Source: Acidobacteriota bacterium (GTDB lineage: Bacteria > Acidobacteriota > Terriglobia > Bryobacterales > Bryobacteraceae). Taken from it: 35,173 nt of DNA. Location: positions 1 to 35,173 of the forward strand of contig JACQDF010000287.1 of the NCBI GenBank assembly GCA_016201205.1, read 5' to 3'. Under the pieces are notes generated by a model. That model saw nothing but the letters and a program-made list of their open reading frames with translations, was not told where the DNA came from and searched no databases. Of the stretch, positions 8,844 to 15,795 are shown piece after piece. The first letter of the stretch is position 1. Each line of letters starts with the position of its first letter. The position numbers and the translations under genes were made by a program.

Positions 8844-9338
8844 TCAGTTCAGGATGTCCACTGGCAGCTTCACTTCCAACGTCTTCGGCGGCAGGCATTC
8901 TTTGTAAGTGCACGCCTGGTAGCGAAGCTTGCCCGTGATGATCTGCATGCCGGGGACGGCCGTAGCGGGCACTTTGAAGCGGGTCGAGATTTCGAAGTCT
9001 CCGGTGAAGACCGACAGCGGTTTCTCGGAGAATTCATACTTCTCCATCTTCGGCTTCGGATAAACGACGTCCTGCACTTCCAGCGGCGCCGAGGTCCAGA
9101 CCAGACGCAGCGGAATCAGGTAGTCGTCGGGCGGCGTATTGCTGTTCACGTGATAGCCATTGCGCAACTGGACCGCGATCCTGGCCGTCACTTCCGTGTT
9201 CTTCTTCGCCGCCAGTTTCGGCGGAGCCGTCACGCTGAGTACGCTACTTTGCGCCGCCAGCCATCCAGGCAACAGCAGCAGCATGGCGGGCCGCGCTCTG
9301 GCTGCCAGGCTGGGCCTCGAGCAGTTCTTCGATTTCAT
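8844..9338 (-). CDS. Stand-alone DsbD N-terminal (thiol:disulfide interchange) domain protein
   Basis: 164 residues. The body matches the periplasmic alpha domain of DsbD: LRNGYHVNSNTPPDDYLIPLRL, VVYPKPKMEKYEF, and a C-terminal RYQACTYKECLPPKTLEV with two cysteines placed like the redox pair of nDsbD. The transmembrane and thioredoxin domains of full DsbD are absent. ATG 9338 gives a basic n-region before a hydrophobic stretch (AMLLLLPGWLAAQ); ATG 9284 is an alternative. With either start it overlaps the 3' end of tlpA, which indicates coupling. Inference: it receives or passes electrons to the neighbouring TlpA lipoprotein. Confidence 0.75.
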   Translation of the reverse strand: MKSKNCSRPSLAARARPAMLLLLPGWLAAQSSVLSVTAPPKLAAKKNTEVTARIAVQLRNGYHVNSNTPPDDYLIPLRLVWTSAPLEVQDVVYPKPKMEKYEFSEKPLSVFTGDFEISTRFKVPATAVPGMQIITGKLRYQACTYKECLPPKTLEVKLPVDILN

Positions 9339-9831
9339 TCTGATAGACACTCTTGCTTACCAACCCGACATGCACACCGGCGATTTTGCCTTGCCGGTCG
9401 ATCAGGAACGAAGTCGGCAGTGAGGAGACTCCGCCATACAGATCGGCGACCTCGTCGTTGCCGATGACGACACGATAGTTCACTTTGCGGTTCTCCAGAT
9501 AGGGTTTCACCGAATCCCATCCGTCCTCGTCCATGGAAACACCCAGCACGGCGAATCCACGGTCCTTGAACTTCTGCTCGAAATCGACGAACCAGGGAAT
9601 CTCGATCTTGCACGGGCCGCACCAGGTGGCCCAGAAATTCAGAAGCACCACCTTGCCTTTGTAGTCGGCAAGTTTCGCCGTCCGCCCGCTGTCGTCCCTC
9701 AGTGAGAATTCGGGCGCTCGTTTGCGGTCTTTTTCCGGCTTCACGGCGGCTTTCACGGAACGCGAGCTGCCACACCCAGCCAGCAGCAATCCCAGTCCGA
9801 TTACGCTAAGCCATCTGGCGAGAATCAACAT
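9244..9831 (-). CDS. TlpA/ResA-like thioredoxin lipoprotein
   Basis: 195 residues. The N-terminus is a lipoprotein signal with lipobox LLAGC (Cys20). A peroxiredoxin/thioredoxin-like domain of the AhpC-TSA/TlpA type follows: APEFSLRDDSGR, then LNFWATWCGPC with redox cysteines 71 and 74, GVSMDEDGW, and cis-proline loop SSLPTSFLIDRQGKI. It would act as an envelope-anchored disulfide reductase, for example in cytochrome c maturation or protein quality control. Its gene lies between an unknown HELFH protein and the DsbD-like protein with which it overlaps. A promoter-like sequence and an AAGGA ribosome site precede the ATG. Confidence 0.9.
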   Translation of the reverse strand: MLILARWLSVIGLGLLLAGCGSSRSVKAAVKPEKDRKRAPEFSLRDDSGRTAKLADYKGKVVLLNFWATWCGPCKIEIPWFVDFEQKFKDRGFAVLGVSMDEDGWDSVKPYLENRKVNYRVVIGNDEVADLYGGVSSLPTSFLIDRQGKIAGVHVGLVSKSVYQNEIEELLEAQPGSQSAARHAAAVAWMAGGAK

Positions 9832-9852
9832 CTGGACATCCTTCTACTTATG

Positions 9853-9879
9853 ATTATATCTGTAACCGTCCCCTGTCCA
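9853..9879 (-). promoter_or_regulatory. Promoter-like sequence upstream of tlpA
   Basis: On the minus strand TGGACA (9879-9874) is followed after 15 bp by a perfect TATAAT (9858-9853), ending 21 nt before the tlpA start. It overlaps the last codons of the upstream gene, so tlpA-dsbD-GT9 could be transcribed separately from the genes before them. The 15-bp spacer is short. Confidence 0.45.
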
Positions 9880-10477
9880 TCAGCGCTCGAAACCAATTTC
9901 GCCGGGCACGGCAAAACCGAGGAGCGAGCGTGTACTCGGAATGGCGTCCCCACCGGAAGCGCCACGCCGCTGTGTCGCAAAAGCTCTCACAGACATATTC
10001 CCGCCACCGCCGGCTCCGATTTGCTGCGTCCCGGGAAGATAGCTTCTTCTTTCGCCATTCGGCCGACCAGCCGAGCTCGCCTCGCGCGCCACACCGGAAT
10101 TCACCAGCCAGCACCTCTTCCCAGGAGAATCGTACCGGATTCCCCAGCCGCCTCCATACGAAATGAAACAGCTCGTGCACCAGGATGCGCCTCAGGTTGG
10201 ACAGGCGGCGGCCCAGTTCCTCCTCGAGCACGATGCTCCGCTCGTTCAAGAAACTGGCGGCATGCACCGGCCGTCCGGATCCATCCCGAAAGCGGAGCCT
10301 TCCTCCGGAGACAGTGAGATGCGGCCGAAACCCCACCACGACAACTCTTCCTTCGAATTCCGGCAGGCCTTGCAACGCCCGAATCAGGATGGCCCTCTTG
10401 GCGCCTATTTCACGGATTCGAAGAAGTCCGGCCTCTCCACTTTGACCTCGACGGCTTTGGCGTTGCTGTCCATCCAT
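9854..10477 (-). CDS. Unrecognised protein with a zinc-protease-like HELFH motif
   Basis: Up to 207 residues. I do not recognise the family. It has ILVHELFHFVWRR (HExxH at about residues 101-105 of the longest form). About 60 residues later comes REYVCESFCDTAAW, whose Glu could be the third metal ligand as in gluzincins. Between them is GARGELGWSAEWRKKKL. There is no signal peptide or membrane segment. The start is uncertain: ATG 10477 overlaps the prolyl isomerase gene by 73 bp, and no strong ribosome site is seen there or at the internal TTG/CTG codons. It may be a small metallopeptidase, or only a metal-binding protein. Confidence 0.6.
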   Translation of the reverse strand: MDGQQRQSRRGQSGEAGLLRIREIGAKRAILIRALQGLPEFEGRVVVVGFRPHLTVSGGRLRFRDGSGRPVHAASFLNERSIVLEEELGRRLSNLRRILVHELFHFVWRRLGNPVRFSWEEVLAGEFRCGARGELGWSAEWRKKKLSSRDAANRSRRWREYVCESFCDTAAWRFRWGRHSEYTLAPRFCRARRNWFRALMDRGRLQI

Positions 10478-11283
10478 TCCCGCATCTTCGCATTCTTCAA
10501 ATCTCCAAAGATCGCGTCTTTGACTTGTTCAAACGGCTGGCTTTCCAAAGCCACCAGCTTCAGCACGTAATAGCCGTTCGGCTGCCGCACCGGATCACTC
10601 ACTTCGCCTGGCTTGAGTGCAAAGACCGCTTGCTTGATGGCATCCGGAAGCTTGTCGGTTCGCTTGATGGGCCCAAAATCACCGTCCTTTTCTTTCGAGA
10701 CAGGGTCTTCGCTGTGTTCCTTGACGAGTTTTATGAAATCGGCGCCGTTGCGGATCTGAGCGACCACGCTCTCGGATTTCGCCAAAGCTTCGCTTTCCGC
10801 CAGCGGCTTTCTTGCTCCTTGCGCAACCGGCGTCTGAGCAGTCACGAATGGGATGTAGATGATCTTCACTTTGGCTTGCAAATAGTCGCCCTTCCTCTGC
10901 TCGTAGTGCTTTCTCTGCTCCTCCGCGGTGACGATCTGCGTCTTGGAAATCTCCTCGACGACCGCCTGCCACAGCACCTGCATGCGGGCAACTTCAATCC
11001 CTTCTTTGTAAGGGCTTTGCTCCTGTAGTTTCATTTGTTCGGCGATGGCCACCAGCCGCTTCAGTATGAACCACTGCGACAGAAAACCTTTGGGATCCCG
11101 GGTGTAGTTCTGGCGCATGCCGGGCGGGAGTGACTCGACGATGCCGTTGATTTCGCCGGCCGTCAGCTTCTTACCCCCGGAAACAGCCACCACCGTGTCC
11201 TTGGTGAGTTCCGGCTTAGGGGAAGCCGGATTCTGGGCAGCCAGAAGCGTGGGGATAGTCAGAGCCAATGTCAGCGTGTGCAT
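10405..11283 (-). CDS. Parvulin-type peptidyl-prolyl cis-trans isomerase (PpiC/SurA-like)
   Basis: 292 residues with a short signal peptide (MHTLTLALTIPTLLAAQ). Residues ~40-130 form a helical SurA/PrsA-like chaperone part. A parvulin domain follows at about 135-235, with ADFIKLVKEHSEDP, GDFGPIKR, ALKPGEVSDPVRQPNGYYVLKL as the usual markers. A charged C-terminal helix ends the protein. It would assist folding of exported proteins in the periplasm. No transmembrane anchor or lipobox is evident. It follows the esterase gene by 27 bp and overlaps the HELFH gene. Confidence 0.85.
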   Translation of the reverse strand: MHTLTLALTIPTLLAAQNPASPKPELTKDTVVAVSGGKKLTAGEINGIVESLPPGMRQNYTRDPKGFLSQWFILKRLVAIAEQMKLQEQSPYKEGIEVARMQVLWQAVVEEISKTQIVTAEEQRKHYEQRKGDYLQAKVKIIYIPFVTAQTPVAQGARKPLAESEALAKSESVVAQIRNGADFIKLVKEHSEDPVSKEKDGDFGPIKRTDKLPDAIKQAVFALKPGEVSDPVRQPNGYYVLKLVALESQPFEQVKDAIFGDLKNAKMREWMDSNAKAVEVKVERPDFFESVK

Positions 11284-11310
11284 GGGAGGCTTGCGATGTT
11301 CCTTTTCATT

Positions 11311-12780
11311 TTATCGTCCCCCGATCGGAATGGGACCAAACGCAGGCAATGCCATGCCGGCATCATCCCTCACGTTGCAATAAGGGTCTTTGCCCGCCCC
11401 ATATCGCAGGGAGGCCCCTTCGGGAAGCTTTCCCTGGATGTGCAGGAGGATGACATGCGGGCTGGATGGGTCCCTTTCGGCCCGGTAGATCACCGGCACG
11501 GCAACGGCTGAAGAATCGTGAATGCTGAATCCGGAAATTCGCCCCTGGCTGGTGAGCTTTCCGTTTACCTGGGCGAACTCGACGCGGACGATGCCACCGG
11601 CCAGCGAGGCCGCCAGGGGGCGCGGACCGCGCTTCAGACCCGCGCATTCAGCCACTTGCGGGAACAGGTCCGGACACGCCAGATTCGCCATCCGCCGCCC
11701 CAGCAGCTTGAGATCGCGTGTGCCCACGTGGATGCCGTCGTCGAGTGAAAGGTCCACAGCCGCCGCCATTGCTGACCGGGGAACGGCAGATTCGGCTTTC
11801 CCTTGCGATTCCTGAACAGCATTCCACTCGCTTACGTTGGATTGGTTCACATGCCGCCCGATCTGCACATAATAAAAGGGCAAATCCGGCTGACCGGTGT
11901 CGGCGCGGAAAGCCGCGATCAGACGTTCGAACTTGCTTTGGAATTCCGGCGCAGCCTTCGCATTCGCGTCCGACTCGCCTTGATACCAGAGGATGCCCCG
12001 GATTCTTCCTCCGGCGTCGCGAATGCGGCGAATCGTCGCCCCGTAGAGCGAATCGCCGCCTCTGTCGCCCAACTCGGGATTCCACTGGTCCATGGATGTC
12101 CCTCCATGTGCACAAGGCACCAGGCCGATGGGAACACCCGTTCGGCGCACCATCTCGACTGCAAACGGCAGCCCCAGCCCCGCCCCTTTCCTGCGGCTAC
12201 GGATGAAGTCGGACAAAGTTGGCCCCTGATATCGCTCAGGCTGATTCTGTGAATTGCGTCGCCAGTGGACCCGGTCCGCTGCTCCAACCAGCAGGTGGAG
12301 CGGCTCCTCGGCCAGCACCCAGCGGTCGGCCATATCAAAGCTGTGCACCAGGCCGCTGGGCTGCTGCACGTCCGCCAGGTCGCCTACCCCCTCCATGTTG
12401 GACTGGCCCGCCAGGACCCAGAGATCCCCGACCAGGATGCCGTGCACCGCCGCCATTGCCTCCCCGGCCCTCACTTCGAGCCGGTACGGCCCTCCGGACG
12501 GCAATCGCAGTGTTAGGCTCCAGCGGTCACCCTGCACATTTCCACTGGGGGACCAGTCGAGATTGGCTAGCGGACCATTGGCGCCCAAAGCCCGGGTTTC
12601 GAGCTGGCGTCCGTTCAGCCCGCGAGCTGACCCAGCCAGAGAAACGCCGGCGATGCCGTTCGCATCGCGCTGGAAAACCTGGTCATCGACAACGCCGGAT
12701 TGGATGGTAAGACTTTGTGCGGCCGTGAGACAGGGAAAAATGGCGGAAGCCGCAAACGCGGCAAGGCGGCAGACGTGCAT
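11311..12780 (-). CDS. Sialate O-acetylesterase-like SGNH carbohydrate esterase
   Basis: 489 residues. ATG 12780 is chosen because AAGGAGG stands 6 nt upstream; it begins a signal peptide (MHVCRLAAFAASAIFPCLTAAQ). A beta-rich N-terminal region leads into the SASA-type SGNH hydrolase: block I VLAGQSNMEG with nucleophile Ser127, CAHGGTSMDQW for the oxyanion hole, WYQGESDA, and DDGIHVG containing the catalytic Asp-x-x-His. The family (CE6/sialate O-acetylesterase) removes acetyl groups from xylan or sialic acid. In a soil-type bacterium deacetylation of plant polysaccharide is more likely (inference). Confidence 0.85.
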   Translation of the reverse strand: MHVCRLAAFAASAIFPCLTAAQSLTIQSGVVDDQVFQRDANGIAGVSLAGSARGLNGRQLETRALGANGPLANLDWSPSGNVQGDRWSLTLRLPSGGPYRLEVRAGEAMAAVHGILVGDLWVLAGQSNMEGVGDLADVQQPSGLVHSFDMADRWVLAEEPLHLLVGAADRVHWRRNSQNQPERYQGPTLSDFIRSRRKGAGLGLPFAVEMVRRTGVPIGLVPCAHGGTSMDQWNPELGDRGGDSLYGATIRRIRDAGGRIRGILWYQGESDANAKAAPEFQSKFERLIAAFRADTGQPDLPFYYVQIGRHVNQSNVSEWNAVQESQGKAESAVPRSAMAAAVDLSLDDGIHVGTRDLKLLGRRMANLACPDLFPQVAECAGLKRGPRPLAASLAGGIVRVEFAQVNGKLTSQGRISGFSIHDSSAVAVPVIYRAERDPSSPHVILLHIQGKLPEGASLRYGAGKDPYCNVRDDAGMALPAFGPIPIGGR

Positions 12781-12803
12781 GCAATCCTCCTTCAAAGGAT
12801 TGC

Positions 12804-12809
12804 ATTGTA
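12804..12809 (-). promoter_or_regulatory. -10-like box for the esterase gene
   Basis: The minus strand reads GATACAATG here (TACAAT hexamer), 23 nt before the ATG and just upstream of the AAGGAGG ribosome site. No convincing -35 was found. Confidence 0.3.
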
Positions 12810-12819
12810 TCGTGATTCG

Positions 12820-13062
12820 TCAGACGCTTGCGCGAGGCCTGCGCCCGACCCGGTACACTTCCACCACCCCGCAGCCGAGCGCAATCGCCATCACTTGCAG
12901 CCAAGGGAACGGGGCTCCGCCGGCTTGGAACAAGCTGGCCAAACACCAGTAAGCCAGCCCGCCGAGAATCCCTCCTCCGAAACCGTCCGCGAATGCCTTC
13001 CACAGGCGGCGATGGATCCTCGCCGGCGCGCCCGCCCCTTGATTGTCCTCCGATACCTGCAT
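12820..13062 (-). CDS. Small membrane protein of unknown function
   Basis: 80 residues from ATG 13062, with AGAAGG five nt upstream. A hydrophilic, basic N-terminus (HRRLWKAF) is followed by two hydrophobic helices, roughly residues 27-46 and 53-70. These are joined by a short GGAPFPW turn, and a basic tail (YRVGRRPRASV) follows. No family is recognised. It lies 39 bp upstream of the esterase on the same strand. Confidence 0.5.
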   Translation of the reverse strand: MQVSEDNQGAGAPARIHRRLWKAFADGFGGGILGGLAYWCLASLFQAGGAPFPWLQVMAIALGCGVVEVYRVGRRPRASV

Positions 13063-13133
13063 ACTGCCTTCTACCGTTACATGCGCAAAAGAGGGCTTGC
13101 ACCTGTCACCGTCGCTCAAAAAAAAATTCGGCG

Positions 13134-13487
13134 TTACCGGCTGTGAGCGAGCTGAGCGGCGGCCTTTTTTCTGGCCGCCTCGCTGATTTTCACTTTGTTG
13201 ACCACCTCCTTGGCCCCGGCGCCGCGGGCCATGCGTGTGGCGGCGCCCTTGTGCTGCACAACGCTCGTGGTTCCCTCAATGGTGGCAATGCCGCCTTGCA
13301 CCCGCACCTGGAAATTATTCACGGCAATCTTCGATTTGGCGAACCTGGCACGGATCGCACGCTCGAGTTCCGCATCGGTTTTGGTTTGAGTTTGTGCCGG
13401 CTTTGCCGGCGGCGGGCTGGCGCTGCGCGACGCAGTCTGCGCCGCGCATGCCATCCAAACACTGGCGACAATGACAAGGATCTTCAT
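13134..13487 (-). CDS. BON-domain exported protein
   Basis: 117 residues from ATG 13487. A signal peptide (MKILVIVASVWMACAAQ) and a Pro/Ala/Thr linker precede a single BON domain. The domain shows ELERAIRARFAKSKIAVNNFQVRVQGGIATIEGTT in outline: helix, strand, then the conserved GGIATIEG turn. The C-terminus carries a basic helix (ARKKAAAQLAHSR). BON domains bind phospholipid or protein surfaces at the envelope, as in OsmY. TATTCT stands only 4 nt before the ATG and no Shine-Dalgarno sequence is seen. Confidence 0.8.
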   Translation of the reverse strand: MKILVIVASVWMACAAQTASRSASPPPAKPAQTQTKTDAELERAIRARFAKSKIAVNNFQVRVQGGIATIEGTTSVVQHKGAATRMARGAGAKEVVNKVKISEAARKKAAAQLAHSR

Positions 13488-13529
13488 CAAGAGAATAGTG
13501 CGCCCAGCGGGTATGGTATCTCTAACATC
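13488..13529. promoter_or_regulatory. 42-bp divergent promoter region between BON and PQQ-propeller genes
   Basis: The two start codons are only 42 bp apart. A minus-strand -10-like TATTCT lies at 13497-13492, and plus-strand TATGGT/GTATCT candidates lie at 13512-13521. Neither gene has a ribosome site. The -35 element of each promoter must lie near or inside the other gene, so the two promoters would compete. Confidence 0.4.
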
Positions 13530-14726
13530 ATGAGGGGATTCTTCATTCTTTTTTCTTTCTGGTCCTTGACAGGCGCCGACTGGCCGCAATGGCGCGGAGT
13601 GAACCGGGATGGAATCTCGGCGGAAACCGGCCTGCTCAAGTCCTGGCCTCCGGACGGTCCGAAGCTGATCTGGAAGACTACCGGGCTGTCGGAAGGCTAC
13701 TCCGGCTTCTCCGTTGTCAAGGGACGCATGTACACCATGGGCCAGCGCGGCGAGCAGCAGTACGTCATCGCTCTCGATGAGTCCACCGGCCGGAGAGTCT
13801 GGGAGACGGCCATCGGCGGTTCCTTCCGCGAACGCCGCGGCCATGGGCCGCGTTGCACGCCCACGGTGGACTCAGACCGTCTTTACGCGTTGGGCGCCGA
13901 CGGATCTCTCGCCTGCCTGGATTCTTCCAGTGGAAAGAAGATCTGGGGCTTCAACATGGTCCAGAAATTCCGCGGCCAGGTTCCGAATTGGGGCATCTCG
14001 GAGTCTCCTTTGATTGACGGCGACAAGCTGATCGTCACTCCCGGGGGTTCCGATGGCGCTATCGCCGCCCTGGACAAACGCAATGGCAACACGATCTGGA
14101 AATCGCAGCAGGATCAGGCCGCCTATTCCTCCCCGATCGCGGTGACCTCCGGTGGCGTTCGCCAGTACGTTACGCTGACAGCCAGCGGGGCCATCGGAGT
14201 TTCCGCCGCCACCGGCGAGCTGCTGTGGCGCTACGAGAAGATCGCCAACCGCACCGCCAACATCGCCACACCCATTCATCACGACGGCCACATCTTTGTT
14301 TCCACCGATTACGGCACCGGCTGCGCCCTGCTGCGAATCGCTCCGCAGACCGGCAAAGCGAGCGAAGTGTACTTCCATCGCGAGATGAAGAACCACCACG
14401 CCAGCTCCGTTCTGGTGGGCAAACACCTGTACGGATTCAACAGCCAGATCCTCACCGCGATGGAGTTGCTGACGGGTCATGTGGCCTGGCGCGACCGCTC
14501 CGTGGGCAAAGGCTCGATCACCTACGCGGATGGCCATTTGTACGTGTTCAGCGAAACAGGCAATGTCGCCCTGGTGGAAGCCACGCCGGAGAAATACATC
14601 GAGAAAGGGCGCTTCTCCATTCCGCAGGGAGGCTTCCACACCTGGACGCCGCCGGTGGTCGCGAATGGAAGACTGTACCTGCGCGAGCAGGATAATCTTT
14701 ATTGCTACGACATCAAGGCGCGTTAG
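13530..14726 (+). CDS. PQQ-like beta-propeller repeat protein
   Basis: 398 residues. A short signal peptide (MRGFFILFSFWSLTGA) is followed by DWPQWRGVNRDGISAETGLL, the standard opening of exported PQQ-like beta-propeller proteins common in acidobacteria and planctomycetes. Successive blades show the repeat Tx-G-xxxW: GRRVWE, GKKIWGF, GNTIWKS, GELLWRY, GHVAWRD. The alcohol-dehydrogenase PQQ-binding residues are not evident, so a scaffold or binding role is more likely than catalysis. The open frame continues upstream through the BON gene, but that stretch is antisense coincidence; the signal peptide defines ATG 13530. Confidence 0.85.
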   Translation: MRGFFILFSFWSLTGADWPQWRGVNRDGISAETGLLKSWPPDGPKLIWKTTGLSEGYSGFSVVKGRMYTMGQRGEQQYVIALDESTGRRVWETAIGGSFRERRGHGPRCTPTVDSDRLYALGADGSLACLDSSSGKKIWGFNMVQKFRGQVPNWGISESPLIDGDKLIVTPGGSDGAIAALDKRNGNTIWKSQQDQAAYSSPIAVTSGGVRQYVTLTASGAIGVSAATGELLWRYEKIANRTANIATPIHHDGHIFVSTDYGTGCALLRIAPQTGKASEVYFHREMKNHHASSVLVGKHLYGFNSQILTAMELLTGHVAWRDRSVGKGSITYADGHLYVFSETGNVALVEATPEKYIEKGRFSIPQGGFHTWTPPVVANGRLYLREQDNLYCYDIKAR

Positions 14727-14751
14727 CGGCAATACTTTGTCTGGTTCCTCG

Positions 14752-14840
14752 GTGGGGTCAGGCTTTCAGCCTGCGGCGGGCCTTCAGGCCCGCCCTGCGC
14801 CGGCCGGAAGGCCGGCGGCAGCCAAGAATGGCTTCCCCAC
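14752..14840. repeat. Four-hairpin palindromic element between convergent genes
   Basis: The outer ends are GTGGGG and CCCCAC. Inside, four perfect hairpins follow one another. The first has stem CAGGCT/AGCCTG, loop TTC (14759-14773). The second has GGCGGGCC/GGCCCGCC, loop TTCA (14775-14794). The third has CGCCGGCC/GGCCGGCG, loop GGAA (14798-14817). The fourth has AGCCA/TGGCT, loop AGAA (14820-14833). The composition resembles acidobacterial intergenic repeats. It may also end transcription of both flanking genes, although no T-tract follows. Confidence 0.8.
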
Positions 14841-14865
14841 ACGGTTAGACGCTGCCAGGCGACCG

Positions 14866-15108
14866 TCATCCGCTGAGGCGAGCCCGCACAGCGTCCACCA
14901 CTTTCCGCCCGGACGGAAGGACCCCCAGAACGGCCCGCACGCCGGCATCGATCACGATCTCACCGTCCACGAGCACCTTGAATTCGCCGTAGCGGCCTCG
15001 AACCATCTCGACCTCGGTCTCGAGCTCACGACGCAGCCGAGCCGCCACACGGACGGCGTGCAATGCTGAGATTCAATAAGAGCAATACCGAACGGCAATC
15101 CGAGCCAT
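14866..15108 (-). CDS. SelW/Rdx-family selenoprotein (CxxU, in-frame TGA)
   Basis: 80 residues if the TGA at 15075-15073 is read as selenocysteine. ATG 15108 has GGAGG 5 nt upstream. It is followed by IAVRYCSYU, the beta1-CxxU redox motif of the SelW/SelT/SelH (Rdx) thioredoxin-like fold. The rest follows the family pattern: a first helix (VAARLRRELE), strand GEFKVLVDGEIV, and a C-terminal helix (VVDAVRARL). Without readthrough the frame could start only at TTG 15063, which has no ribosome site and lacks the first strand and active site. The gene lies 49 bp downstream of metW, probably in the same operon. A CxxC-to-CxxstoP mutation is the alternative, but the downstream hairpin favours selenocysteine. 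Family role: small thiol redox proteins. Confidence 0.8.
15040..15075 (-). promoter_or_regulatory. Candidate bacterial SECIS element after the in-frame UGA
   Basis: Reading the mRNA from UGA (15075), the stem AGC/GCU (15067-15065 with 15042-15040) and stem CGCC/GGCG (15058-15055 with 15046-15043) enclose an 8-nt apical loop GUCCGUGU. The loop begins with GU, 18 nt after the UGA. A competing fold pairs CACGC with GUGUG around loop CGUCC. Bacterial SECIS elements have a G in the first two loop positions 16-37 nt from the UGA (family knowledge). The fold was drawn by eye. Confidence 0.5.
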
Positions 15109-15157
15109 ACTCACCTCCGCCAGTAGGACCATATCATACTCCGAACCTCGAGGCGCA

Positions 15158-15793
15158 TCAGTCCAGCCGCAGCAGGTACACGGCAACTTCCGCCATCAGG
15201 TTCGGCAGCCCGCCCACGCGGCGGGTCCCCGAGAGGAAATAGCGGCGCTCGACATTCCAGCGCTGGTCCCGGCACAGGACCTCGAAATCATCCACCGTGA
15301 GGAAGTGGATGTTAGGCGATTCGTACCACTCATACGGAAACAGGCCTGTTTTCGGGGCCCGCCCACTGATCAGGTGCGCCATCCGGACGCGCCAGTGTCC
15401 GAAATTCGGAAATGCCACAATGATGTGTCTTCCGACCCGCATCATCTCCCGCAGCACCCTCAAAGGCTTTTGCGTCTGCTGCAACGTCTGGCTCAGGATC
15501 ACGTAGTCGAAAGCCTTGTCCGGGTAGTCCGCCAGGCCCTGGTCAATGTCGCCCTGGTAGACGGAGACGCCGCGCGCGATCGCCCGCTGGACGCGCTCGC
15601 GGGAGATCTCGACGCCGCGCGCGTCGACGCCTTTGTTCTCGGCCAGCCACTCGAGCAGCTCGCCTTCTCCGCATCCCAGATCCAGCACTTTCGAGCCCGA
15701 TTCCACGATCTCGCTGATGATCGCATAGTCGCCGCGGCCCAGAAGTTCCTTCACCAGCCGGCGCCCGGGAACCGATTGCGGAGGCGCCGCCAT
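15158..15793 (-). CDS. metW: Methionine biosynthesis protein MetW
   Basis: 211 residues with a class I methyltransferase-like fold. Motif I is KVLDLGCGEGELLEWL (residues ~35-50), then GVEISRERVQRAIARG and VYQGDIDQGLADYPDKAFDYVILSQTLQ in outline, the last being the MetW signature around motif IV. FPNFGHWRVRMAHLISGRAP is also typical. MetW accompanies MetX in many bacteria and supports its acyltransferase activity. Its ATG starts 2 nt after the metX stop (TGAAGATG), so the pair is translationally coupled. Confidence 0.93.
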   Translation of the reverse strand: MAAPPQSVPGRRLVKELLGRGDYAIISEIVESGSKVLDLGCGEGELLEWLAENKGVDARGVEISRERVQRAIARGVSVYQGDIDQGLADYPDKAFDYVILSQTLQQTQKPLRVLREMMRVGRHIIVAFPNFGHWRVRMAHLISGRAPKTGLFPYEWYESPNIHFLTVDDFEVLCRDQRWNVERRYFLSGTRRVGGLPNLMAEVAVYLLRLD

Positions 15794-15795
15794 CT

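Noticed and set aside
12828..13529. A 234-codon N-terminal extension of the PQQ-propeller gene
   Set aside because: The extension runs antisense through the BON gene and the small membrane protein. The true start is set by the signal peptide and DWPQWRG opening.
14866..15063. A plain 65-residue protein starting at TTG 15063
   Set aside because: There is no ribosome site there and the protein would lack the first strand and redox motif. The ATG at 15108 with GGAGG and readthrough of TGA gives the complete fold.
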